A model generated the notes under the pieces. It ran no database searches and had not been told where the DNA came from. It saw nothing but the letters and a program-made list of their open reading frames with translations. From NCBI GenBank assembly GCA_017592665.1, contig JAGFNW010000049.1, forward strand, positions 1 to 52,750: 52,750 nt of DNA, written 5' to 3'. Shown here in pieces: positions 1 through 7,494 of the stretch. Within the stretch, counting starts at the first letter, position 1; each line of letters begins with the position of its first letter. The position numbers and the translations under genes were made by a program. Origin of the DNA: Streptosporangiaceae bacterium NEAU-GS5 (GTDB lineage Bacteria > Actinomycetota > Actinomycetes > Streptosporangiales > Streptosporangiaceae).

Positions 1-2
1 CC

Positions 3-587
3 GCGCGGGACCAGGACGCATGGATCTGCTTCGAAGACGAAGCCGGCCAGACGCTGAGGCCGCCCAAGGCCCGCACCTGGTCCCGCCGTGGCCACACCCC
101 GATCGTCACCGTCACCGGGAAGGGCTCGGGCCGGGTCTCTTTGGCCGGCCTGGTCTGCCTCAAACCCGGGCAGCGGACCCGCCTGATCTTCCGCATGCTG
201 CTACACCGCGGTCGCAAGAACGAACGCAAAGGCTTCCGCGAACTCGACTACGCCCGCCTGCTGGACGCCGCGCACCAGCAGCTGGGCGGCCCGATCGTGC
301 TGATCTGGGACAACCTCACCCACCACAAAGACACCCTGATGCGGCGCCTGATCGCCAGCCGGCCCCGGCTGACGGTGTTCTACCTGCCGCCGTATGCTCC
401 CGACCTCAACCCGGTCGAGATCGTGTGGTCCCACCTCAAGCGCAGCCTCGCCAACCTGGCCGCCTGCACCCTTGACGAACTCGCCACGCTCATCCGCACC
501 CGCCTGAGACGGATGCAGTACCGGCCTGCACTCCTGGACGCCTTCGTGGCGCACACCGGCCTGATCAGCAGCCCGGCTCCACCATGA
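3..587 (+). CDS. IS630-family transposase, C-terminal part (5' end outside window)
   Basis: The reading frame is open from base 3 and runs to a TGA at 585-587, so the N-terminal HTH half lies off the window. The visible part is the RNase-H-like DDE catalytic core of IS630/Tc1-mariner transposases. It has an acidic FEDEAG segment (first catalytic Asp) followed by a KARTWSRRG stretch, then the second Asp in IWDNLTHHK, and the third acidic residue in YAPDLNPVEIVW. The order and spacing match the family. The sequence just after the stop (about 605-640) is AT-richer and could hold the terminal inverted repeat, but only one end is visible. Whether the complete copy is intact cannot be judged. Confidence 0.88.
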   Translation, partial: ARDQDAWICFEDEAGQTLRPPKARTWSRRGHTPIVTVTGKGSGRVSLAGLVCLKPGQRTRLIFRMLLHRGRKNERKGFRELDYARLLDAAHQQLGGPIVLIWDNLTHHKDTLMRRLIASRPRLTVFYLPPYAPDLNPVEIVWSHLKRSLANLAACTLDELATLIRTRLRRMQYRPALLDAFVAHTGLISSPAPP

Positions 588-753
588 GACCCCGACCTTT
601 CAGCCTCTTTAGCCAAGATTTACACACTCACCCTTGACTAAGTCGCCGGCGCGCATACCTAGCATTCGGCCCTCGGTAGGGCAGTCGATCGAGACCATCT
701 CTGGCACCGCGGTCCACCTCGGGCACCGCTGAGCCGACCAGCCGGGAGGCCGC

Positions 754-903
754 GTGACCATCTCCGCTGGCATCCCGACCACGCCAACCCCCAGCGCTGA
801 GACACCTTCACCGGACACCGCTTCGATCCCGCCCAAGCGGTGGCAGTGCTGCCACTGCGGCGGCTGCGGTGTGGACAGCTACGGCGAGACCTGCCGCCAC
901 TGA
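754..903 (+). CDS. Small Cys/His-rich protein (49 aa)
   Basis: A GTG at 754 is preceded by GGGAGG (744-749) at 4-nt spacing and opens a 49-codon frame ending at TGA 901-903. The N-terminal half is Thr/Pro/Ser rich. The C-terminal half reads WQCCHCGGCG then DSYGETCRH, with five Cys and two His that could bind one zinc ion. No family is recognised. It lies between two insertion sequences and could be a passenger gene or a fragment of a larger zinc-ribbon protein. The support is a good ribosome-binding site and protein-like composition only. Confidence 0.4.
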   Translation: MTISAGIPTTPTPSAETPSPDTASIPPKRWQCCHCGGCGVDSYGETCRH

Positions 904-1288
904 GACGGAGAAGGCTTCTGCTGACCCACCACCCCTGACCGCCACGCCCGGCAGGAAATGACGCGGTCGACGCCGTACTCGGTCTTCTGGGAGCAGATGA
1001 AGGCCGCCACGCTTACCGGCCCATCGCCTCTTTGACCCACAAGACCACCGAGCGCTTGAGGACTGTGAGACTGAAGGGGCACCCGCCGGAAGGTCAGGGT
1101 CTGACCCGGCTTGAGACTGGCCACCGCGTCCTCGCACCGTGCCTTCGTGATGACCTGTCGCCCTGACCCCGGCGGTGCAGCCGACCAGGCGGGGATGTGT
1201 CCCCATAGGGGCCTTGCGAGCGCATCGTCACAGTCCTGACCCCTCTGCCTGGCCGGTGGCCGACCATTCCTGAGCCGCAAGGAGATCT
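904..1288. other. Non-coding stretch upstream of the IS110 transposase
   Basis: No convincing gene is seen on either strand; the long minus-strand frames here have the composition of antisense shadows. IS110 elements carry a non-coding region upstream of the transposase that encodes a bridge RNA, so the right part of this stretch (roughly 1070-1288) is where such an RNA would lie. I could not confirm the IS110 left end or an RNA fold by eye. Confidence 0.4.
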
Positions 1289-2388
1289 GTGACCCGCCCC
1301 GCCAGCGACCCGTGCCACGAACCCTCCCACGACCCGCGCCCGGCATGTGAGCAGGTTGTCCTCGGCGTGGACACCCACGCTGACGCCCATGTCGCAGCGG
1401 TGATCACCACTACGGGCGTCCTGCTGGGCACGCAGTCGTTTCCGGCCACCGGGGCCGGCTATACGGCCCTGCTCGACTGGGCCGCAAGCCATGGTGAGCT
1501 CGAACGTGCAGGTGTCGAGGGCACCAGCTCCCACGGCACCGCGCTCAATCGCTACCTCAGGCGCAACAACATCCAGGTCATCGAGGTCAACCGGCCGGAT
1601 CGAGCCGCTCGGCGACGCCGCGGCAAGACCGACGCCATCGATGCTGAAAGCGCTGCTCGAGCGGTGTTGTCCGGGCAGGCCACCGCTATCGCCAAGAGCG
1701 GCAACGGCGCGGTCGAGATGATCCGCGTCGTCAAGATGGCCAAGGACTCCGCGATCAAGGCCCGCACGCAGGCCATCAACCAGCTCAAGGCCGTCCTCGC
1801 CCGAGCCGAGCCCGAGTTGCGCGAGTCCCTGGCCGGCCTGGGTCGAGCGGCACTCCTTCGGGCCTGCGCCGACCTGCCCCCCTCCGGACTGCACGATATT
1901 CACGACACAGCGACTCATGTGCTGCGGATGCTCGCTCGCCGAATCCTGGCCCTCACCGAGGAGATCCGCTCTCACGAGAGATCCCTGACGACGATCATCT
2001 CCCGAATTTGCTGAAGCGCTACGGCGTTGGCCCCGACACCGCCGCCGCGCTGCTCATCACCGCAGGTGACAACCCCGACCGGCTCACCAGCGAAGCGGCC
2101 TTCGCCGCGCTATGCGGCGTCAACCCGATCGAAGCGTCATCGGGAAAGACCAGCAGGCACCGGCTCAACCGGGGCGGTGACCGGCGCAGCAACAGCGCCC
2201 TATACACCATCGTGCTGACCCGACTCGGCCGCGACCAACGCACCCGTGACTACGCCGAACGCCGCACCGCCGACGGAAAGTCGAAGAAGGAGATCATCCG
2301 CTGCCTGAAACGCTACGTGGCTCGCGAGGTCTTCCCCATCATCCGAGACGCGCTGTCACCTGCACAAACATCAGCTGTTTCGGCTTGA
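1289..2388 (+). pseudogene. IS110-family transposase, frameshifted
   Basis: Two adjacent frames together make one IS110 transposase. The first (GTG 1289, AAGGAG upstream, to TGA 2012-2014) carries the DEDD RuvC-like domain: LGVDTHADAHVA with the first Asp, GVEGTSSHG with Glu, and KTDAIDAESAARAV with the Asp pair. The second (to 2388) carries the Transposase_20 domain: GVGPDTAAALL, AFAALCGVNPIEASSGK with the conserved Ser region, and NRGGDRRSNSALY. The frames overlap by only a few bases. The expected junction (a Pro-Asn-Leu-Leu-Lys-Arg-Tyr-Gly segment) is split by an indel around 1990-2005. IS110 transposases are normally one ORF without programmed frameshifting, so this copy is probably inactive unless the indel is a sequencing error. 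Confidence 0.85.
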
Positions 2389-2731
2389 CAAACATAGGGG
2401 CGTCATCACGCTCATCTTCCAGCTCGGCGCGTTGCTTGTCCCACACCGCTCGTTCCTGGGCATGCTGCTTGACCAGCTCAGCCTTCTCGGCTCGCAGCCG
2501 GGCCAGCTCTTCCTGCTCCGACTCCTCCAGCGTTGCGCTCCCGTCGCTGCCGTCGCCGTTGTACTGCTCGGCGAGCCGATCCATCTGCACCCAATTGTGC
2601 AGCGTGTACGGGCTGATCCCGAGATCCCGCGCGACCTGCGCGACGGGTTTCCCGGTCTCCTTGACGATCCGCACCGCGCCCGCCCGGAACTCCGGATCAA
2701 AGCGCCGCCGCGTGACTGCTGCCACGACCAA
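2339..2731 (-). pseudogene. Truncated IS3-family OrfA (HTH_Tnp_1)
   Basis: On the minus strand a frame starting near 2731 (TTG) or at the GTG two codons downstream, with GGGAGAG upstream, encodes a typical IS3/IS911 OrfA. Its N-terminus has RRRFDPEFRAGAVRIVKETG and VAQVARDLGISPYTLHNWV (helix-turn-helix), followed by a charged leucine-zipper-like segment of ARLRAEKAEL type. Family-like sequence ends around residue 108 (about base 2405). The last residues to the stop at 2339 are read from the IS110 end. No OrfB with its DDE domain follows. The IS110 insertion or an associated deletion therefore appears to have removed the rest of this element. Confidence 0.7.
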
Positions 2732-3062
2732 ACCTCTCCCGGTTCGGTCTCCACGCTACGAGGGGAAGCTCACGAGATCTTGCCAGCCTCGATCCCGACC
2801 CATACTCGCTCGAAGCAGCGGCCGGCCGTACAGCGAGCACATCGCTGACAGCGCCGCACGTCGGTGGATCAAGAGAAGCGGCAGCAGGAGTCAATCGCCT
2901 CGCCGCCCAACTGGCCGATGACATCACACTTGGAACCTGCCTGCTGTCGCTCCTGACGATGCAGTCGGGGCTTAAGGATCTTGATATCGAACAGGTACAT
3001 GATGGGTGCGCTTGATTTCCACACAGGATCGGCGACTCTCTGCTAACTTTCACTCCGTGACG
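2732..3062 (+). other. IS-flanking stretch with a possible decayed coding remnant
   Basis: No complete gene is seen. On the plus strand one frame is open from about 2825 to a TGA at 3013-3015. It reads with protein-like composition (segments such as GVNRLAAQLADD and LLSLLTMQSGLKDLD) but lacks a credible start with a ribosome-binding site. It may be the 3' remnant of a gene cut by the IS3 insertion. This is inference from composition only. Confidence 0.3.
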
Positions 3063-3794
3063 ATGAGCCTTCTTGACGAGGTGCTGGAGCACCTCACCCG
3101 CAATGGGGTCCTGCCTGTGCTGGTCCGCCTCATTCGGGAGGTCTATCGCGTCAACGCTGACCGCTTCGAACCGGCGCTCGGCGATGACAGGACGTTGTTC
3201 GGGATCGCGATCTCGCGCAACATCGCGAACCGAGCAGTCACCGAGCTTCGCGGCCTACCAGGCGTACATGCTAGGTTGATCAACAATGCCCTGGAGGTGA
3301 GCTGCGACGGGATGGTCATACGCCAGTACAAGCTTCCCGGCTCAGCCGTCCACGTCAACGTAGAGCTGATCGATTGGACGACGAGCGAGGCCAAGCTACG
3401 TGGCGCGGTAGAGAACAGCCGAACCGACCCTCAGCCCACTCTCGATTCCGACGAGGAGCTCGGCCACCTCTTCGGCTACCTCCTGCCACCGTTTCGGCAC
3501 TTTCGATTCGTGCACAGCGGTAGTCAGGAAACCGGACAGACGACCATTTCAGCCGGGATTCCCCGCGATCACCGCGACGGTGGTAGCCCGTGGCTGGACG
3601 TTCGTACCATCTGGAGCGAGGCCGATGGTGGCGGAGGGGGGGAAGAGACCTTCTCGCCAGAGTCAGGTCCGACCCGGCCATCTGCATCGGGTCCCGCCCA
3701 CTCCGATCTGCCTACGCCCGACCCCCAGGTCACCCCTCGTCGGACACGGAAAGAAGAGCATGGCGACGCCAGGGAGCGTCACCAGGCCAGTTAG
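3063..3794 (+). CDS. Unknown protein paired with the ImmA/IrrE metallopeptidase
   Basis: Possible starts are GTG 3006, GTG 3057 and ATG 3063. I prefer 3063 because the protein then begins MSLLDEVLEHLTRNG, a natural amphipathic helix; none has a strong ribosome-binding site. Residues 1-165 look like a folded alpha/beta domain (TLFGIAISRNIANRA, VSCDGMVIRQYKLPGSAVHVNVELID). The last 75 residues are Gly/Pro/Glu rich and probably disordered. No signal peptide or TM segment is seen, and I do not recognise the family. The stop codon TAG at 3792-3794 is built into the AGGAGG ribosome-binding site of the next gene, so the two are probably translationally coupled. An antitoxin, adaptor or substrate role relative to the metallopeptidase is possible but unproven. 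Confidence 0.65.
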   Translation: MSLLDEVLEHLTRNGVLPVLVRLIREVYRVNADRFEPALGDDRTLFGIAISRNIANRAVTELRGLPGVHARLINNALEVSCDGMVIRQYKLPGSAVHVNVELIDWTTSEAKLRGAVENSRTDPQPTLDSDEELGHLFGYLLPPFRHFRFVHSGSQETGQTTISAGIPRDHRDGGSPWLDVRTIWSEADGGGGGEETFSPESGPTRPSASGPAHSDLPTPDPQVTPRRTRKEEHGDARERHQAS

Positions 3795-3803
3795 GAGGCC
3801 ACG

Positions 3804-4898
3804 ATTTCTCGGCGTGGATTCAACCCTTCGGCGCTCGCGGCCCAAGCGTTTGATCCGCATGCCTTGACGATTGCCCGCCAGTTGCGTCGTCGTCGCAAGA
3901 ACGAGCTGGCTAAGGAAGTTGGGGTTACTCCTGCCGCCATCACGCAATACGAGCTAGGGCAGACAAAGCCGTCTGCTGGAATTGTCGGCAAGCTTGCCCT
4001 AGCACTGGCGGTTCCCGTGGACTTCTTCAATTTTGGCGCACCGGATGCAAGTACCAGTCCGGCGCACTTCCGAAGTCTGCGCGCAACTACGCAATTGGAA
4101 CGCGATGAAGTAATAGCGTTCGGGAAATTGGCTATGCGTTTCGTTTCCGCCATCGAGCACTACGTCGATCTTCCAACCGTCGACTTGCCAAGAGAGGATC
4201 TCCCCCAAGAACCGAGCCGAGCCGAAATAGCAGCCGTTGCGAGGGATGTGCGCAAAGCGCTCGGAGTTGACTCTGGACCAATTCCGAACGTCGTTCGACT
4301 ACTCGAATCGCGCGGCGCGATCGTTCTGCAGCTCCCTGTCAGCTCGCGCCGAGTAGACGCCTTCTCTTTTTGGTGCGGATCGCGAGCGGCCGTATTTATG
4401 AACCCACAGAAGAATGACAAGGCTAGATCGCGCTTCGATGCCGCCCATGAGGCGGGTCATCTGATTATGCATCGGGACCTGGACCCCGGAAGTCGAATCA
4501 TGGAAAACCAGGCCCATGATTTCGCAGCCGAATTCCTCGCTCCTTCCGAAGAGATTGAGAACGAGCTCCCTCGAAAGCTCGACTGGGAGCATCTCGGAGT
4601 TTTGAAGCGCAGATGGGGGATATCTATAAAGGCACTGGCATATCGAGCGCATTCATTGGGCGTCTTCCGGGATCCAGTCTACCGAAGAGCCATGATTACG
4701 CTCAGTCAGTGGGGCGACCCCGAACCATTCGATATCGGGGTACGAGAGACTCCAATTCTTATGAACAAGGCCCTCAAAGTGTGCGGCGATATCGGCACTT
4801 CTATTGACGATCTAACCCGGCTAGCCAGATTGCCCGGTTCCATAGTAGATCAAATTCTAGCCCTTGGAGTCGAAGAGCGACCCAAAGTTGATATTTGA
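3804..4898 (+). CDS. XRE-HTH / ImmA-IrrE (peptidase M78) metallopeptidase
   Basis: The N-terminal XRE helix-turn-helix (LAKEVGVTPAAITQYELGQTKPS) is followed by a linker and a zinc metallopeptidase domain with the HExxH motif in FDAAHEAGHLIMH, then HDFAAEFLAPSEE, which supplies a downstream acidic ligand as in ImmA/IrrE. The family cleaves repressors (ImmA on ImmR; IrrE/PprI on DdrO) or acts in toxin-antitoxin-like pairs. Start: TTG 3864 is the first conventional start but has no ribosome-binding site. The frame is open back to 3795, and the extra residues (GFNPSAL...FDPHALTIARQLRR) match the usual family N-terminus. A perfect AGGAGG (3793-3798) sits 5 nt before an ATT at 3804. Base composition is clearly AT-richer than the core genome, suggesting transfer. 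Confidence 0.87.
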   Translation: MSRRGFNPSALAAQAFDPHALTIARQLRRRRKNELAKEVGVTPAAITQYELGQTKPSAGIVGKLALALAVPVDFFNFGAPDASTSPAHFRSLRATTQLERDEVIAFGKLAMRFVSAIEHYVDLPTVDLPREDLPQEPSRAEIAAVARDVRKALGVDSGPIPNVVRLLESRGAIVLQLPVSSRRVDAFSFWCGSRAAVFMNPQKNDKARSRFDAAHEAGHLIMHRDLDPGSRIMENQAHDFAAEFLAPSEEIENELPRKLDWEHLGVLKRRWGISIKALAYRAHSLGVFRDPVYRRAMITLSQWGDPEPFDIGVRETPILMNKALKVCGDIGTSIDDLTRLARLPGSIVDQILALGVEERPKVDI

Positions 4899-5431
4899 GA
4901 CGACGGTCCGGGCGGACATAGAGTAGCCGTCCGAACAAATAGCGCGTAAGGTAAGCCCTCTATGGAAGTGGATCATCGGCCCCAAGCTCCACGAAAGATC
5001 CTAGTGAATCGATAGATTGCAACATTGCGTGTCGCCTTCAGAAGCATGAATTCGGGTGACCCATATCTTATCGAGAGCATCCCGAAGTCCTCTCAGCTAT
5101 CGATCTCCGGGTATCACGTGACTGCCAGCAGAATGAAGTGCGTCAGCCCAGCTTTGGTCTCGCAGCATGGCGATAGCCCCGGCGCGGGGTGTTCTGGGCA
5201 ACACGAAAGCGGCGATGCTCCTGGCATCGCCGCTCGCGAGGTCACGGAGTGTCGACGGGGCCACTTGCCACCCACTCAACGGCCAGCGGTCCCTGACATC
5301 CACCGCCCCGTCCGCATACGCCTAGTCAACGTGTCCGGTGCGACTGAGCAAAACTTCCCGTCGATCTTCGCCCGTGGCATAGTCAGGGGGATACCTGGCG
5401 CAAGCAAGCTCGTGGGACTCAGAGAGTAGCG
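4899..5431. other. AT-richer gap with hairpin remnant
   Basis: No convincing gene. A frame at 5025-5429 is open but its composition looks non-coding. Bases about 5199-5241 carry a hairpin almost identical to one inside the integrase gene at about 14885-14925 (see the repeat entries). In one frame they read GQHESGD then GIAAREV, as in the integrase. This may be a leftover of a related element's integrase end or a shared terminator. Confidence 0.45.
5199..5241. repeat. Hairpin copy 1, shared with the integrase 3' region
   Basis: The sequence contains AGCGGCGATGC, a 5-nt loop, then GCATCGCCGCT: an 11-bp perfect stem that could act as a terminator. Flanks CAACACGAA on the left and CGCGAGGT on the right are also shared with the copy near 14884-14926. 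The two copies differ only in the loop. Confidence 0.75.
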
Positions 5432-5980
5432 ATGAACCTTGAATCAATTGACACGCTCACAGGAGTGGTAAGTGCCATTTGTGCAGTTATTGGAATTCCG
5501 GCCGCTATTGTAGCAGTCCGGCGTAGGCGTAAAGACTCCCATGTTGCCTTGAGCCGTCATTCAGAGCAGGCGATAGACCAGCCTGGATCATCGACACAGA
5601 CACCAAGAAATGTAACCAATTCAGAGTTGAGAGCTGAAATTGAGGTATATCGCCTCAAATCCGGCGACCAGACATACCTGAATGCGGTATCCGACAGGAC
5701 CAATCCCCTAAAAGCTAGATACTGGGCCGTGGAGGCGATGGATTATCCTGCCGCATGGGAGCACATTGCAACGGGCGATCTAGGCGAGAGTATAGAATTA
5801 AACATCCAAGTTCATGCAGTCGAGCTACTCGTCCGCGAATTAGCGGAGCCCAAAGGGTCGTCGTACTCTGGTCGCTACCATACACCAATAAGAACAAGAC
5901 TGGAACAAATCATGGTCCACCAGAACGCACCTCGGGATATTCGCGATATCGCTAGGCGAGCTTTGGGTATTACCGATTAA
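5432..5980 (+). CDS. Unknown protein with one N-terminal membrane segment (182 aa)
   Basis: ATG at 5432 follows a purine-rich GAGAG. Residues about 8-31 (LTGVVSAICAVIGIPAAIVAV) form one hydrophobic segment followed by RRRRK, giving an N-out/C-in single-pass topology or a membrane-anchored cytoplasmic domain. The remainder is hydrophilic and mixed helical, with segments such as AEIEVYRLKSGDQTYLNAVSDR and IMVHQNAPRDIRDIARRALG that recall short helical repeats. I do not recognise the family. Codon use is markedly AT-rich compared with the core genome, so it is probably horizontally acquired cargo. It ends 31 bp before the left repeat of the integrative element and may belong to an older neighbouring element. 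Confidence 0.7.
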   Translation: MNLESIDTLTGVVSAICAVIGIPAAIVAVRRRRKDSHVALSRHSEQAIDQPGSSTQTPRNVTNSELRAEIEVYRLKSGDQTYLNAVSDRTNPLKARYWAVEAMDYPAAWEHIATGDLGESIELNIQVHAVELLVRELAEPKGSSYSGRYHTPIRTRLEQIMVHQNAPRDIRDIARRALGITD

Positions 5981-6010
5981 GGCATAGAGTGCATGAGATC
6001 GTTCAACTTG

Positions 6011-6029
6011 GACCCTTGGGTGGAACTAA
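6011..6029 (+). repeat. Putative left attachment site
   Basis: GACCCTTGGGTGGAACTAA here matches 14971-14989 at 18 of 19 positions; the one difference is A versus G at the fifteenth base. The right copy lies over the 3' end of tRNA-Ala, as expected for attL/attR of an integrated element. Confidence 0.7.
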
Positions 6030-6032
6030 CGT

Positions 6033-6632
6033 TCATGTATATGGCCCACTCAATCGGGTGTACCCGGTCGAGGAGTCCGAGCTATCCGGCCAGCTGTGTT
6101 CAGGCGTAACGTAGCTGCCGCGACACGGAACAGTACTTATCCAGCCCTGTTCACGTAGTAAAGCGATGGCCCTACGGACGGTGCCGACATTTACGCCGTA
6201 TTCCGTTGCCAATGAGTGTTCGCCGGGCAATGGTTGAGCTGGGCGATGGAGGCCCGACCGGATTTCTGTCGCGATTCGCTTGGCAATCCGCCGATATTTG
6301 TATCCCTCTGTGGAGATGGTATCGGCCGCGTTTGCGTCACTGGTTGAACCGACTATCAGCCCATAGCCGCGCAAGAAGTAAGCCAGATCTCGATTTCGAA
6401 GCTCACGGTAAGCTCGCCGCACGGTGCCCAGCCCAACACCCATGCTCCATCTGAGCGTATCCGTACCCGGAAGTTGTTCGCCGGCCGGAAAATCTCCTTG
6501 CTCAATGCATTCACTGACGAGATCGGCGACCTGAAGATATAGCGGCTTGATGTTGTATGGGTCAACGCTTGCCAATCTGGCAGGGAGGGCAGAAGCAAGT
6601 TGTCTTTGTCGGTCGTTCAAAGAGGGTGACAC
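6033..6632 (-). CDS. GntR-type regulator with two winged-helix domains (199 aa)
   Basis: GTG start at 6632 with GGAG upstream. The protein holds two GntR-like winged helix-turn-helix units in tandem: residues about 27-95 (IKPLYLQVADLVSECIEQGD ... LGTVRRAYRELRNRDL) and about 110-175 (YRRIAKRIATEIRSG ... VNVGTVRRAIALLREQGW). There is no effector domain of FCD, UTRA or MocR type, unlike ordinary GntR proteins. GntR regulators of KorSA type control transfer and replication in pSAM2-like elements, so this is a plausible master repressor. It is the last gene of a minus-strand cluster (7349 to 6033) and its stop lies about 4 bp from the left attachment repeat. It could bind the inverted repeats at 9233-9314. 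Confidence 0.82.
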   Translation of the reverse strand: MSPSLNDRQRQLASALPARLASVDPYNIKPLYLQVADLVSECIEQGDFPAGEQLPGTDTLRWSMGVGLGTVRRAYRELRNRDLAYFLRGYGLIVGSTSDANAADTISTEGYKYRRIAKRIATEIRSGLHRPAQPLPGEHSLATEYGVNVGTVRRAIALLREQGWISTVPCRGSYVTPEHSWPDSSDSSTGYTRLSGPYT

Positions 6633-6675
6633 AGTTACTCCGTCCTTTGATGCGGAACAGTCCTTGGTTCGGTGA

Positions 6676-7068
6676 TCACTGGGGCCAAGCTGATGGCGTT
6701 GAGGACGGGGGTTGCTTCTCGCGCAGCTCGATGTATCGGCGGGCCACGCGTCGAGCGGCCGTCACCACGTCGTCGGCAGGGCAACAGGCATAAACGAGTC
6801 TTCCGTGCCGTGATTTCCTGCCTGTGGACCAGCGGAACCATCGGCCGTTGCTCCATATGACGAGGTCAGTCCAGACGGATATCAGGGCCACGCCGTAGCC
6901 CGCGTGCAGGTCAGCAACGATGCCGTGTTGTCTGTACAGTTCCTGACGGAGCAATCCCGTGGCGTACCGCGCGTCAACGATCTGTTCTGACTGATGAGCC
7001 AGCGCCACACTCAATAGACGGTCGAGGTCCGGGTGGACGCTGGCCGGCGGCTGACTGTACGGAATCAT
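6676..7068 (-). CDS. Unknown element protein (130 aa)
   Basis: I take ATG 7066-7068 as the start because it overlaps the TGA of the upstream gene (ATGA), the usual coupling signal. The frame is open further upstream, but that part is a shadow of the preceding gene. The protein has an N-terminal PYSQPPASVHPDLDRLL segment, a helical middle (RYATGLLRQELYRQHGIVADLH), and a beta-rich core with several Trp (VWTDLVIWSNGRWFRWSTGRK). The C-terminus carries DDVVTAARRVARRYIELREK. No TM segment, signal peptide or known motif is seen. It is the middle gene of a three-gene minus-strand operon ending with the GntR regulator. Confidence 0.68.
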   Translation of the reverse strand: MIPYSQPPASVHPDLDRLLSVALAHQSEQIVDARYATGLLRQELYRQHGIVADLHAGYGVALISVWTDLVIWSNGRWFRWSTGRKSRHGRLVYACCPADDVVTAARRVARRYIELREKQPPSSTPSAWPQ

Positions 7069-7349
7069 TGGGACGCTCGCGGATCTGCGTCCGCTTGCTC
7101 GACGAACGCACGGGCGGCGCTTGGGACGTCCCCCACGCGGAGACGCCTGTCCGGGTGCTGCCATGAGAAGAATCCGTCGTCGTCGACGAACACATACAGA
7201 GACCGTCCCTCCTGTGTGTGCAGGGATAGGGCCGCGATGTCATGGCGGATCTCGGTGTGGCGGCCCATCTTGATCAATTCGTCGTTGAGCAGCGACAACA
7301 GTCGCAGGTGACGTCCGGATGGCTCATGCTGATCCACGTGAGCTGTCAC
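7065..7349 (-). CDS. Small unknown element protein (94 aa)
   Basis: GTG start at 7349 behind GGGGAAGG. The protein is acidic, with a pattern of strands and helices (LLSLLNDELIKMGRHTEI, HTQEGRSLYVFVDDDGFFSWQHP) and a C-terminal helix (SAARAFVEQADADP). No catalytic motif is recognised. It is first in a minus-strand operon, overlaps the next start by 4 bp, and is transcribed divergently from the XRE/TPR regulator at 7495. The shared 145-bp intergenic region contains a TATCACAC half-site. Confidence 0.68.
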   Translation of the reverse strand: MTAHVDQHEPSGRHLRLLSLLNDELIKMGRHTEIRHDIAALSLHTQEGRSLYVFVDDDGFFSWQHPDRRLRVGDVPSAARAFVEQADADPRASQ

Positions 7350-7440
7350 CTTCCCCTACGGAGATCGCTACTGGCGAGGAGGTGAAACCTCGCACGGCCC
7401 AGACTCGTGGGGCATGAGGTCGCGGATCATCCCACGCTGG

Positions 7441-7448
7441 TATCACAC
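7441..7448 (+). promoter_or_regulatory. TATCACAC half-site upstream of the XRE/TPR gene
   Basis: TATCACAC occurs here, 46 bp before the ATG at 7495, in the divergent promoter region. The same octamer is the left arm of the palindrome at 9299-9314. It could be a binding site for an element-encoded repressor. Confidence 0.35.
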
Positions 7449-7494
7449 GATGGGATTGACTGTGCTCACGGAAGCCTCTACGAGTGGGAGCATC

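Noticed and set aside
5025-5429. 134-residue plus-strand frame in the 4.9-5.4 kb gap
   Set aside because: Composition is unlike a folded protein, no ribosome-binding site precedes it, and it spans the hairpin repeat; only the short integrase-like segment seems meaningful.
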